Part shown: positions 33,300 to 46,700 of the stretch, piece by piece
Numbering within the stretch: the stretch's first letter is position 1
Layout of the letters: the number at the start of each line of letters is the position of its first letter
Origin: Dendrophyllia cribrosa
Taxonomy: Eukaryota > Cnidaria > Anthozoa > Scleractinia > Dendrophylliidae
Length of the DNA stretch: 64,000 bases
Reading direction: 5' to 3'
Assembly: GCA_024195265.1 (NCBI GenBank)
Contig: JAJLRJ010000003.1
Span: 25,466,989-25,530,988 of the forward strand
Translations under genes and position numbers: made by a program
Notes under the pieces: generated by a model
What the model was told of the DNA's origin: nothing
Databases searched by the model: none
What the model saw: the letters and a program-made list of their open reading frames with translations, nothing else

Positions 33300-34342
33300 T
33301 GCAGACTGGCAATCGAAAGCTCATACATTCTAAACTTTTTAACCAGAGAACGTTTTTTAAATTTATTAACATATTTATGCGGCTACAAGATTCGAATGAT
33401 TTGTAACTCGGAACGAACCTCGTTCAACCAATGCGTTGCTGTTAAAGAAACTTTTTTGACTCTCTGTTATTAGTTTTGTTGTGTCAGCTATAACTCAAAA
33501 CATCCCCCGCGGATGAACTTGCCACTCAGCTCGGCCCCGCCAAAAATATAAATTATTTTTGAAGTCGTTCAAATCAAATTGCATCAAGTGTTTTATCAGG
33601 TGTAAAACTCTCGGCTACTTCTGCTCAGTTTTCAAACAGTACTTTGAATATTTTTACAAGGCGATGATATTATTGAAGCGTGCTTTGGAGCGCGAACTGT
33701 AATGACAGCCTATTCCGGAATCGCGCCCAAATTTGGCTGTCAATCAAATGTTCCCCTGTGTATCATGAGGGGTGATTATCGCCAAAATTAAGTTTGGGAT
33801 TTAGTTATGCTGTTTGCCAATGCTTTTTTTACTGTTATCACTGGTCTTTTTGATGTTACGAATTGTGTTTTACGTATTCTCAATTATGTTCGGCAAAACA
33901 TCTCTGTTGTTTTCGTTACCCTTGCATTCGATTAATCTTTGCGACTTATGTTTTCTGCGTTGACAATTCTCTTCTGTATTTACGCATTGTGTTATTCCAT
34001 ATTGTGTTATGCGAACTGTGATTCGATTATTCGTGTTTCGAACGAAACACAGACTTTGTTTTAAAATGAGTGGCCATATCACCAAAACATACAACCAATG
34101 TTTTCCGATCGTAATACTATTTCAAAGTACCAAACTGACTTCAGAACATTGCACGAGAAACTGTAGTTCCACTTTCGCGGATTTAATCCGCTAAATCGGA
34201 AAGTCCTAATCTCAAGGTAGAAAGAACATTCTTCTCTTTAATTGTATGTGCTTATTGCTGTTTTTTCGTTATTGTTTGCTCTCGATTCACCTACCGTGTT
34301 TATTGACTTAACCAAAATCCGTTTAAGGTGGCTCGATGCACC

Positions 34343-34857
34343 CGATTCGCATATAATTGACCGCATATAAGCGGGTATAATTAACATCAAATTACCGCAT
34401 GCAAGCAAGTAAAATAGGCCCTATTTACCTAACAGTAGCATTCTTTATATTACTGACGTACACACAGAACAGAGAGAAGGGAGCTTCAGTTTACATTGTA
34501 GCACTGATCTGCAGTGTTTAGGGTTTAGCACTGATTTAAAAACGGTTAGCTCTCTTTTATGGTTATGGGGAACACTATAAATATATTAAAAAATTACAAT
34601 TCCTGTCAGTTAGCCATCCTTGGTGTAGTGGATATGGATATTAGTTATGAAGCAAACGACTCGGGTTCGGGACATACATTTTGTTATTTTTCCTTCTTTT
34701 TCCTTCTTTCATTCTAAAAAAGAAGTTTTACTTTATGTAAAATGTTCAAGTGAAAACAAAAGCCAGTTTTAGATCAGCTCTTTTTTCGTTATTTCTCAGT
34801 AGCGGTGATTTCATGTTAATTAGACCCGCCTATATACGGTTAATTATATGCGAATCG
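34343..34857. mobile_element. Inverted-repeat element (copy 2)
   Basis: It is the counterpart of 1,336-1,840, with the same 35-bp inverted ends. Confidence 0.6.
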
Positions 34858-35026
34858 ATTGATTGAAGGAATGAAGAAAAACAATGTTTACATGTTTACG
34901 TCATTTAGCGTTTATTTATTGGTTTTGATTAATTTTGAGTCAATTTGGACGGTTTTTAAGAGGTTTAAAAACATTTCAGAAAACCAGGATGGCGGATCCA
35001 AGATGGCGGCCGTATAACAAATTACT

Positions 35027-36275
35027 TAATAGCGGAGCACTCGCCGGGCCGAAGGCACGGCTGCGCAGCCCCATACTCATAGAACCAAGCCCGTCATTTT
35101 TCATGGTCATGGCTAGCGGAATGTTTCGCGGGCGCGCGTGTGCCCGCCGCCCTCCGCCCTCAGTCGTCGCGCAGGTAGCTCCGTCGCGTAGGACTAGCTC
35201 GCGGGCACGTATGACGTCGCAAAACATGGGTGTACGATGTCATGTTGAAACCAAAGCCAGCCTTTTTTTTCGCGCGGTTACACGGCCGAATGTCACGTCA
35301 GCTGGGAAAACACTTTGATGTTTTGCTGTGTTTACTGAGCGGAGAAAACGGTTTAAATTAAAGTTGTTATTTTCCTGCATTTTTTCGTGGTTTGCTACTC
35401 AAGACAGGGATACTAATTAAGGGATACTCAGAAGCCGCTTTAGTGGAAAAAGAAGAGCTTTCAGAGATAAAATCTTGCTTCGAGGAACTATATACGTTTT
35501 TAGCAATGCGAGGGATGGGTTCGTTTTACGGATTTCAGCACCAAAGCGGAGATTTAAAGAATTTCCAAGTACAGTAGTCGCCGGAGGGACTTAAAGGTAA
35601 AACAAATTACATTTTTCGATGGGAATTTACCTTGATATCAAGCTGTGATTGACTTTTTGTTTGTGTTTTCGTTAGTTTTGGAGAATTGTTTTTAAACGTG
35701 TAGCTTAAATTCAGTTGTATTAATTTCTTGAATTTCATCGAAAACACGGCTCGGCCTCGATGCGCGTTTTGCGTTTTGCTTTTAAACATAAACTAATGGA
35801 GATTTGAATAACTTTTTTCGAAAGAAGATTGTGTTGTCCATTTTTATGTGTTTGTTCATTCATTACATAGGTTGAAAAGCGATTTTATGTAAACAAAACA
35901 ATAATTAGATTTTACACTCGCGTCGCCTTATGCAAATATGTTTGTGTATTTTTGCAATTTCGATTTCCAAATCAGTTTCTCGGGCATTTTGTGACAAGCA
36001 ACAAGTGTATTTTATTCGGAAAATAGTCGTAATAGTTATTCTAGACGGAGAAAAAGTTGTTTTTGTGAACTTTTGTACGGTCTAAATGTACTGTGCAGAC
36101 GGTCGGGTAACAAGCTTAAGCTTACTGTTTTTGAGAATTGCTAAAATTGCAAAAATAGCCCGGTCGTCAATCTTAATTCCGACCTTTCACCAAAGTTAAG
36201 TTTCTTCTTAGTTAAGCTTGTTCAGAGGGTCTTCAGAGGGCAACGTTGTTAGGCCAAGCCTAACTATATATATTA
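35027..36275 (+). mobile_element. Family A element, copy in second repeat
   Basis: It starts TAATAGCGGAGC and ends CTATATATATTA, and is nearly identical to 2,010-3,256. Confidence 0.6.
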
Positions 36276-38844
36276 ATTGTCATAGCCTTGATGTTCATGA
36301 AGTTACGAGTTACCTCTTAAAAACCGTCCAAATTGACTCAAAATAAATAAATATTTTGAATTTATAGTCCTGGTGTGCGTAGCACTCTAAAAAAGTGTTT
36401 GGCAACTCAAATAAGCGTTTGTCTCTGGGAACACACGCAAGCACTGATGAAAGGGTTATCCCCGAAACACCTGACTGATAAAATACAGTTTTCAGCGCTC
36501 GTAACATACAAATTGTATAATTGTGTATTATAAGCAAAAGGTCACTAAGTGTAGAGGGCGTGTCGAAACAGTCTAAGCTAGGAGAGTCGCTTTCTTTTCT
36601 GTGTGTGACGTACAGAGCGATAACCGTGGTAACATTGAACGAAATACAAATGAAAATTGACAAAGTCAAACTTACCGTATTAAAACTTTGGAACAAGAGC
36701 GCCGGACAGACTAAATTGATGCTGCTGAAAACTGTTTCACTCATTAAATATCCTGGGTAATAAAATTAACATTTGAAAGCCTACCGATAAGGCTTAACCT
36801 AATTTTGAATAAAGGTGATAGTAACAATAATACAAAAAATAATCATGATAATAAATATAAAGAGAATAATTGCTTGAAAGATTCGAGGTCGAGGTGATAA
36901 TTAGAACCAAACACAGGGACTAAAACATTACGGGATTAAGCAGTAATGAAACACTGGTTAAGGATGTTCTGTTAAAGAAGCATGCTTAGGATTGTAATGA
37001 CGAGAGCGATTTATCACAGGTTTACGTTAAATTTCAAAGTTGTCTTCTCGCATTTTTACGAGTCTACCTAAAAGCTTATTTCTCGTGGAGGAAGCCGGTA
37101 CAATTTGGCTGTTGTGCCGGCTTTATTTCTTCGCGTCTTGCGCACATGGTATGATTTCGCCATGGTCCAAAAAATTGCCCTAAAGAATTTTTTTTGTTTC
37201 ATCGAAGGAAAGGCCTCTTTTGTTAATGCATTCAAATTTGACTAATACAACTAATATCAAAAGCCTTTACATGTACATTAATTTATAATACAAGGCATAC
37301 AGTCACTATTATACCGTTAATGAGCTATGCGAGGTGAAAATTGCCTGTGTAGAACAGTTCCTTTGTTTTTCAAAGGCCTATCGACACTTTTTTAAATGCA
37401 TTGTTAAAAGATGGTACCTTAATTTCAAAGTTCTCTACCCATAGTTTTTTAAAAGTCCCCAATTCTTCTGTTACTAATTTAGAGATGTTTGATTTTTAGG
37501 AATAATGTCAGTAAACAGAGAGAAATGTCGAGCGAGCCGCTACAGCGATGTGCAGCGAAAAGAGAATTATCGATGCGATCTGTTGAGGGATATCCATTTG
37601 CAAACATAATTTACTCACTTTGTGTTGTGTCATTGATTGTATGATATTTTTACAGACAGCTTATTATTTCACTTTGTGTATTATGTTATTGCATAATATT
37701 TTTGCAGACAGCTAATTATCGTTCACTTTGTGTTGTGTAATTGTATGGCAGCCTAGAGCCGAGTATTAATGATTATCGTTAAACCAAAAATAAAGCAATT
37801 TGCCATGCCGATCATAACGGAAGCCGACACAATCCAAGGAGTCGGCGTCAAGCGCGAGAAAATGCGTGCGAGCAAGTCACGATTAGCTTTGGTTCTCAGT
37901 ACTTCTAATTGGTTAAGAAAGTGGCGCGAGTGTCCTTTAGGTAATGACAATGCGCAGCAATGGAAAACCAAAACAATAGCGAAGTTAATTTCGACACTCA
38001 ACTGAAAACTAAACACCAATTATTCCAGAATGTGTTGTGTCATTGAATGACATTTTTTATTCAGCTAATTATTTTCCCACTTTATGATGGAATACTATTA
38101 ATAGTGCTCTATCTTTTTTCCTGTTTTAAAACTATGGAACTTATATTTATTTTCACATTCACGGCCCAGACAAAGCTCTTTCACAAAGACACTGTGAACA
38201 AAAGACATTGTCCGTAATTTAAAAACTCGTTCATAGTTCATGAGCATATCAGCCTATCATACCACGCAAATCGATCACGTGTATGAACCTTTATACCTGG
38301 TAATCTATTGTCATTATGAAAAGCCTGGTGGCGTCTTTGATTTCAATCAAAGACTGAGGGGGCTAAATTTTTAATGAGAATGACTTTAAAATGACCACCG
38401 TGATCTTTATATAAAGATCACACGTTATTTTATACAAAGAATGCCAATATGGGTAGTAATTATTCAGGATTCTAAGTACAACAAATGGTGACTTTAATAT
38501 TTTTGTTCCGTACTGTTTTACGATATCTAGTCTTTTCCCATTCTATTTGGAATCTTCTCAACAAAATATAAACAGCCATAAGCCACCAGCGCCCTAGTGT
38601 AAATTGCCAGGCAAGCGACTGGTTCGGACATGCAAGCTGCTATTTCTACTCGTTCTTTACCACTGAAAAAAAAATGTCAGTCGATTTATCTACCGTACCT
38701 GTCAACTTTGTAGTAGATTATTTTTTCCTCAGAACTGTAAAATCCCAAAATTTTCGACAAGAGCCGGGAAGCAATGGTCGCTTCGTCGAAGACGTGGCAC
38801 ATGTGTTGTATGCTAATTTCCTCTTTGCACAAAAGCGCAATTGT

Positions 38845-39867
38845 TTTAAGGTGGCTCCGTTGTTATTTCGTGCGCACTTGCCTATGACAAACTTTGTCTC
38901 ATAACTTTTTCGGCTCTATAGCGATGCTTCTAAAACTTTGCGAAATTTACAGCCATTATTTAGTAATAATAGGATAGAATTCGATTTCAATGGGAAAAAA
39001 TATATTTAGTGATAATCGGGTTTAAATGAACCCCACGTTGTGAACAAAATCGCACCCTGTGAAAAATTTTGTTGGAGCAGAAATGCTGAATAATTAAGGC
39101 CATCAAAATTTAACCCCAAAATTCTCTTAAAATTTTAAATACTTCATGCTCTTTGACAAAACAGTCTACGAAACCAAATTTCGGGGAGAAGCCTTCCCAA
39201 TGCTTGCTAAATTTGAATAATAAGCCGATTGTAAATCGTGCGAACCGTTAAAAGTATTCACTAGTTCTGTAAATATAATAAAATGCTCCAAAACCTGCTA
39301 AAATCTCCAATGCTGCATTTCCCATAATTTTTCGAAAATTATCCCGCAGTTTGGTGTCAAGCTCCTTCCACATGAATTACAAGGTGCTGCAATACTTTTA
39401 CATTGATTGTTTTTTGTTTAGAAAGGCTTGCAATAGACCATTTTCGTTTTCTCGGCATTGAACTGATACTAGCTTGCAATGGAGGCTAATGCGGGGGAAT
39501 ATCATTAAAAATATTTGCATGTGAAAAGATTCCCCCGCATGAGCCTCGACTACAAGTTAGTACCAGTTCAATACCGAGAATACGAAAATGGTCTATTGGA
39601 TAAATAGTTTTTGGGATTATAAGCTACTCCGCATGTGAGCTCAGGCGAAGCTCACAAGCAGTTTTCAGAGTTTTGTTTATGAATACGAAATGAGCACGTG
39701 TGGAATTTATTCTAAGAATTTGCACCTTAGTAAGGGGGGCGTACGTGATATGCGCGCGCAGTCAGCGTAGTCCACCGCATTTAAAAACATTGCACCTCAT
39801 GAAAACTTCTAATGGAGCATACATGCTCCCTCCCCTCCTGGGGTAACTAGCGTGCATATTTCGTTCG
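38845..39867 (+). mobile_element. Family C element, most complete copy
   Basis: It runs from TTTTAAGGTGGCTCCG to GCATATTTCGTTCGCC. It matches the inverted copy at 18,753-19,690 along its length except for the 160-bp foldback insertion. No coding potential was recognised. Confidence 0.65.
39435..39594. mobile_element. 160-bp foldback element (second copy)
   Basis: It has the same ends as at 6,515-6,674. The site duplication AT is supported by the unoccupied sequence at 19,021-19,024. Confidence 0.8.
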
Positions 39868-40440
39868 CCATTTAAGAGCAGATCGGTGCAAGAATCAAAC
39901 AAATTCGCAAATCTTCGGCAAAGCCGAAAAAATCAAATTCGCTCCTCTTTTGCATAAAGATAGTCTATAGTAAGTATATGAATGCCATGTAGTTTTTTTT
40001 CTTGAAATGTCTATTCGTTTCCGAGAAAAACGAAGAAAGTCGTTATCAACTAATGGCACAATTTGGCGATCCCAAACACATGCAAACAGGGTTGAAATAA
40101 GTCATGATTCACTCGACTCGCGTATCAAAACTACTGCCCGAGAAAAAGCTCTCATAGTTTCAATTTGTTGTATAGCTTGTCATAGTCTAAACACGACGAT
40201 TTTATAAAAATTAGATTAATCTAAGTATTCAAGGGAAGTCAAAATCTTATGGCTCTCCAGTGCTCCGTAAAACGGTAGGCGATAAACAACGACGATTTTG
40301 AGCATGTGCCTTTGTTCAGAATTTCGTAATATTAAGAATGACAATACTAGAGTTGACGGTCTTTCAAAATTTGTAAAGTTTAGTTTGGGGAAAGGAATTT
40401 GGGATTTTTAAGAATTTCTTGAAAATTGCGAACGAAAGAC

Positions 40441-41620
40441 ATAAAATTAATAAATTAATTAATTAATTAACAGTAATTAATTAATGCTAATGTATTAAAA
40501 AGAAAATAAACTGATGTGATATTTTTGCTTGATGTATGTGGGAGAGCTATAAGGCATTTAATCCTAAAACACCGTTGTGGACTACTGGTCCTAGAAAGAA
40601 AATTGGGAAACCATGGAACAAAGAATCTTCCGCATTCTGTCTTCTTAAGGGGTTTTTACAACAACAACAACAATTTTATTTCAAACCTTCCAATTTCAAC
40701 AGAACCTCCCTCCATCTATCATACATACATGATTTCATTCCACTTTAAGCGAGTGCTACATCGCTTGTACAAAATATGATATTCCAAAACACCCTCTGGT
40801 GTCGTATGTTTCAGATGAACAGCTTCATTTGTGCACTAGCTGTCTGAGAAGATGACGATTGTTATTGTCGGTGTGCCATTTGCAACCCTTTACAAAGTCT
40901 GTTAGAATGTCAATGTGGGGCTGCTTCCTTCGCTTTAATGTAATGTTTGATATGAGGACGAGAAACAAATTTCCTGGAGCATTGTGATCGAAAATGATAA
41001 ATGTTTGGACTTTTACACAAGTTCGCAGATGTTATATGCGTCGTAAACGATTGGATGGGCGTTATGAATTAAAACGTTGGTCACAACTTGCTCTCTCATC
41101 TGTTGAAGTTGGTTTCATTTCTCAAACTGGCGGTTTCTTCTTCGTTTTCATCTACCTGCGTATTTTATTCAGTGTTTCTCTTTGCGGCTAGACGGGAGAA
41201 ATAGCCGGCAATCTGTTGCAGAGTTAGAAATTTGACGCTTTCATATCGCCGCGTACCATCAGCATCCTTGGCTGTGCGCATAGCTTTGGGAACACCTGCG
41301 GGATCTGTTTTTTGACCGTACTACTCTCCGATCTGGAATTTGGCGTTCACGTACTCCTTCCGTTTTGCAGGAAATCGAGTACTTCGGATACGAGAACATT
41401 TCAGTGCTCATCCCATTGGGAGAGATGGGGCAGAAAACGTTTAGGAAAGTTCAGTCTGCTTTCTCTAGTTCAGGTACTGCAGTCGCACGGTGTTCTAGCC
41501 TTGAAGCATACCCCTCTGCACAAAGCGCGAGCATTAAGCGTTTTTAAATAAAAGACATGAAACATATGGCAGACCCAATTTTGGCCACTGAAAATACCTT
41601 TATATCTGTGGCGTTATATC
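40441..41620. other. Non-matching insertion or divergent segment, no gene seen
   Basis: It has no counterpart in the right arm. AT-rich repeats (TTAATTAATTAA) begin it. ORFs of 60-90 codons have no recognisable domain. Confidence 0.4.
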
Positions 41621-42276
41621 CCCGCCAAAATTCAAGTTTTGTTTTTAACATTTAAGTTTCCTTTTTAAATGTCATGTTTACGATTTAGATCTGAACTTTT
41701 ATATACAAAATCCCTACTTTCAATACAACATTGTACCTTATTGTAATCATTTCAATTCCAAAATTCAAGTTTTGTTTTTAACATTTAAGTTTCCTTTTTA
41801 AATTTCATGTTTACGATTTAGATCTGAACTTTTATATACAAAATCCCTACTTTGAATTCAACATTGTACCTTATTGTAATCATTTCAAGTTCTAAGATGC
41901 GAGAAAAAGATTCAAGATTGAAGTTTTCGCTTCAACAAGCAAGTCTGTGCTTCAACATTCAAGTATTTGCTTTAACATTCAAGCCTCCCTTTGAACATCC
42001 AAGTTTCTGTACAACAACCAAGCCTTCGCCTCAACATTAAAGTCTTCGCTTCAACGTCGTGTCTTTGTTTTTAGCCTTCTCGAAGACGCGCCAAACAACA
42101 TTCAAGTTTTGAATTCAATCTTCATGTTTTGAATTCAAACTTCAAGTTTTGAATTCAAACTTCAAGTTTTGATCTGAAGTTCACGCGTGATCAACTCGGT
42201 CACATGACTATACCCAAGGTCAGGCATGCGCACTTGTAGCCAACCCAGCATGCTTTGTTGTCTTAGTTTTTGAAAG

Positions 42277-42552
42277 ATGGCGGCCGCCACGGTGAGACGA
42301 GAAGATTATTTATTTCTCCACGGAACTGTACGAGAAACTATTTCTAGTTTAAACAACATGCTAGACCCATCACAAATAGATAGTGTAGTATTGAGGCTAG
42401 ATTGCATGAAGCGTTATCTAGTAAATATCGGTGATGACTCGCAGAAAGATGCCATCATAACTAATCTTGAACAAGTTATCGAGAGCCTACAAGAGGAAAG
42501 ACAACCGATACGAAAATGTAGAGGGTCATCCAATGACCGCCAAGCTTATCAG
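42277..42552 (+). pseudogene. First coding exon of a helix-turn-helix gene, left copy, broken
   Basis: It starts at AAAGATGGCGGCC, a strong Kozak context, and matches the right copy (53,863-53,429) from MAAATVRRED onward. An extra base near 42,500 shifts the frame. The exon is then split by the 7,790-bp element and again by the 1,750-bp composite. Its remainder resumes at 50,349-50,437 (GRGRPSFDIREE, then a TAA stop) and 52,191-52,253 (VSSRTVERRMNKYG), ending at donor GTCAG|GTTAGT. The last part resembles the helix-turn-helix before integrase-like domains in many cnidarian and fish TE-derived genes. Downstream exons are not in the window. Confidence 0.7.
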
Positions 42553-42555
42553 TAA
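42553..42555. other. Target-site duplication, left (TAA)
   Basis: TAA occurs here and again at 50,346-50,348. Removing the element and one TAA restores a sequence of the same length as the right-arm copy (CTTGTCAATCAAGGACG). Confidence 0.8.
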
Positions 42556-43285
42556 TAGTCTGGTGGTCAAATCCAAAAAGGGCTTTATTTTTCGAGTTGG
42601 CTGCACCCCATGGGTGGCAAGCTGTTCTTGGTATCATTTTAAAGCTTAGAGCCTGCTGATCACGAATCTACTTGTTAACACGTAGAAAAAGTGTCCAAAC
42701 GACTTTGTAACCTGGCCTAAACAACCCATACTCCTTTGCGCCAAATTTCTCTAAACTTCCCTTTTTTCCATTTTAATTGCATTTTGACCGAAAAACCTTG
42801 TCAAAACCTAGCCAGTTCTACGCTGTTAGCCCTCTGCAAGTATTTTAACTTTAAAAAGCAGTAAAATTGCTCAATTTTATACATTTTAGTAAATTTTATG
42901 CTAATTAGAGTGGAGGGAGCCGAAAGTGCAAAAACACATTTACATTTTCGCGACATTAACACTTCAAAACTGAACCGTTTCACTCAGATATACTTGTTTC
43001 ATATTTGAAAATCATTATCTACACAGAAACTGACGAATTACGAACAGAAAGAGACAAAAAGGCCATTTTGGGCCAAACCGGAAGTGAAAAAATTACTTCC
43101 GGTTTGATCATTCTGCAATAACTATGTATGCTATAGGGCTATTTACAACTAAGACGATGCATTTCGTGTATAAAATAACTGAAATTGCTCGTTGGGTTAA
43201 AAGTGGGCACTCTTTATTGGTACATTCGATGAAAAATGTGATTAACTATGACAAGTTGCCATGCAAGACTGCAAATTATTGGAAA
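42556..43285 (+). repeat. Left terminal inverted repeat
   Basis: It matches the inverted complement of 49,620-50,345. Conserved stretches include GCACCCCATGGGTGGCAAGC and GAACTAAGACGA-like sequence near the inner edge. Confidence 0.8.
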
Positions 43286-43779
43286 AAGATTATCGGTAAG
43301 AAACACAAACTAGATGACATGAAGAAAAAAATTAATATTTTAGCCTGTATACGAACACCTCTGTTATTAGATTTTGAGGGCCAATAAAAACTGATTACGT
43401 TGGGATGCCTGTGCTTATTTCATGGGCCTGCTGTCATGACCAGCGGTTGTCATTCAAGATGGCTGCCCCCACGAGTTAATACACGATGGATGTCTAGAAT
43501 GGCTGTAAGTATACATATTTTGCTTGTATAAATCTCATAAATTGACTGAAATATAGTTCTTCAATTGAACTAGCAAATTTTGACACAAACAAAGATTAAT
43601 ATTGAGAACGGTGCACAATTTTTTCGATACCGCCGTGTCATATAGTTAATAAAAAAGAGTTTTCTTTGATTCTTTGCTTTATCATTATAAACTTGATACA
43701 TTGTAATTAGGTTAAATACAATCATTGGATTTAAATTGAAGAGAGCCTCTGTTAATTTACAGTTGCTAGGTTAGTGATT
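43286..43779. promoter_or_regulatory. 5' region of the element's gene
   Basis: About 490 bp between the terminal repeat and the start codon must hold the promoter. It is AT-rich, with TATAGTTAATAAAAAAG near 43,640. No specific site was resolved. Confidence 0.35.
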
Positions 43780-46700
43780 ATGGCGTTCTCGCTAAATCCG
43801 AGGCCATCTACAACTGCCTCAAACTGTTTGTGCCACAAACCTGGAGTGCAAGGTCCACTAACAAACTTTTCTGATGTCAGCTGGAACACCTTCAAGGAAG
43901 CCGCTGACCTTAGAAAGGATGAAATAGCAACAATTATGGAAGGAAAATGGGAAAGCGGTCCATTTGGTGTGTATCACCGAAAATGTTACCAAACGTACAC
44001 AGCCAAGAACCTTCTTGAGCGTGCCGCGAAAAAGAGGAAGATAGAGGAGATTCCCTTGTCAGAGGAGAACAGCACTCTATCTTCTGAGCTGCAGGCTAAT
44101 GCCCTCCTGACCAGATCTTCACTACAGGCAGCAGACATGAAGAAATGTGCGATATGTCAAACAGAAAAGACGGATTCCAAAGACAGACGAAGAAAAGAGA
44201 AGCTGACCCCATGTGAAACAATGCAAGCTGGAAAAACTCTTCTCGAGGCGGCACAAATTCGAGATGACCAAAGGCTTATTGTGGCTCTAAGTGATCAAGA
44301 TCCTATTGCCATCGAGTTATGCTATCATAGGACTTGTTATCGGACGTACACAAACACGAAGCAAATAGAAGTCATCAAGAAAAATCAAGAAGGCAAGCTC
44401 GAATCTCGATATGATGATGCTTTTCAGGTACTCAAATCTGAGATGGAGACGAGGCTATTTGGGCGTTTGGAAGTTCTGCGTATGTCTGACCTACGACAAA
44501 GATACGTGGAACTTTTATCTCTACATGGCGTACAGAACCCTCTGTATCGTTCTGAAAAGCTGAAGGTCAGATTGCAAAAGTCTTATCCGGGAAGAATAAG
44601 CTTTTGGCACCCGAGAAATCGATCTGAGGCTGAAATTGTCTATTGTGAAGAGGTGTCTAAGGGCCAGATCATTGAGTGTGGTCTTAACTGTAGCATTGAA
44701 AATGAAATGTTTGTCACAGAGCCAGAGGATGTATCTCTAAAGAACCATGTATTTCATGCTGCAAAGACCGTGCGCGCTGCCCTGTTAAGTCAGGAATCGT
44801 ACATGCCGTGGCCACCATATTCTAATATCATCAAGGAAGAGAAGATCATAGTTCCAAATGTTGTTTACAACTTACTTGCATGGATCCTAAGCGAGAGTGG
44901 TGAGCCAGAAGAAGAGAATAAAGAAAAGGTGGATGTAGATGAGCACTGTCGGCGGCTTGTTCTCTCCCTTGCTCAAGATCTCTTATACAATGTATCGAAT
45001 GGAAGACAGAAAACACCGAAGCATGTTGCCTTGCCTCTTGCAGTAAAAAATCTCACTGGTTCCAAAGAAGTGATCACTTTGCTGAATAGGTATGGTCATG
45101 GAGTGTCGTACGATCAGGTTCTTGAGATCGAGACAAGTCTCGCCGAGAACCACTTAGAATCACAAGAGCAAGGTGTAATTTTGCCTAAGGTTGTCTGTCC
45201 CAATGTGTTTAGCACATTTTGCTGGGATAACATTGATCTACTTGAAGAAACATTATCGGGAAGAGGCACAACTCACTGTACTAATGGCATCGTGGTACAA
45301 AGGCAAGTCGCAGGATGCGATCTACCACCCGTAGTGACACAAAAAAGGGGTGTCCGAAGGCGCACTTTTCATGCAGCTCCAAGCCAGGTATGGGTGAAAA
45401 CATTAAGAAATAGCAAACGTGCAGCATGCAACCATCGAGTTGTGGATGCACGCGGGATATTGCTAAGTACGAAAGAAGCGTAAGAGTTGCTCGAAGCGAT
45501 AACTTTTTGAGTACTTAGCAGCCATCAAAGTGCATTCATAACTCAATCAGACTGAATGGTTCCACAGCTGTGGCGTTTATCATTTCTTTTATAACATATT
45601 AATCTAAACAGCGAAATAGGTTTTGTTTTCATCTGAGTGCTGAGACGTGTATGTGATAGTGTGCCCGCCTTCTGTATGGCGAAAACAACTTATTCTTTTC
45701 AATGACATTTTACTGAGAAAACATTTTCGCTCAATCCTGTTGTTTTAAGTATCCAGGTAGGTTGTAAAACTAAAAAGAATTTTGTACGTTTTTAACAACT
45801 TTTGGTCCCAAATGCATTAAAACTCCGCTGTCAAATCAGAATTGTATTCATATTTTAATTGACTCGTATCGGCCTGAGCGCGCACTCGCTTTCGTCATAG
45901 TCATGCTTAATTGACCAATCAGAGCGCGCGCTTTACTTTAGTTATGTTATAAAAAAACTTAGCGAAGTTCACTGCAAATGTATACTTACGTTTTTGATAA
46001 TAATTAAAGTCCTAACGTATTTGAATCAACAGATTCATGAGTACAACGCCGGAAAAAGATGTAGCCCTGGTGGATATCCTGTAGATCTTGTACTTGCTAG
46101 ACGAACGGACGATCGCTGCAAGGCACTGTCCAAGGACTTTGCATGGTTCTTATCACGACTTCCTTATCCATCGGAAGTGGTCTCAGTCTCTCCGCAAACT
46201 GTACCGGGTTGGAGCGGGTTCAATGCAGTGGCAAGCAACCAGCAAATTCCATCCAAGAGTATCGTTGGCTATTGCCAACTTATAGATGCTTCACCGACAG
46301 AGCTGTCCACAGTGTATACCTTACTGAAGAAGTCCGTTGAAATGGCAACTCAGCTAGGCCTCGATGACACTGTTGTGGTTTTAGATCAAGCAATATATGC
46401 AAAGGCCCTTGAGGTAGTCTGGAAGCAGAAGGAGGAGTTTAAGAGCGTTGCGCTACGAATGGGAGGCTTCCATATTACGTGTGTATTTCTTTCAGTTATG
46501 GGAAAGCGCTTCAGGGATGGTGGACTGAGGGACCTTCTGCTCGAGTCGAGACTGGTGGGCAGTGGCTCACTAAACGGTGTACTTGAGGGGAAGCACTACA
46601 ATAGGGCACTGCGCACTCATAAGGTTATTAATTTTTTAATGATCATCATTGTTATTATTGTCATCATTAGCATTATCGTTGTTATTGATCTAATGTTTTT

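Larger units (their letters stand above)
33010..39597. repeat. Long direct repeat, copy 2
   Basis: It matches 1-6,677 in the same order. Small differences include a shorter segment near 38,350 and a deletion near 36,540. Past 39,597 it continues into the rest of Family C, whereas copy 1 breaks off into Family A. Confidence 0.92.
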
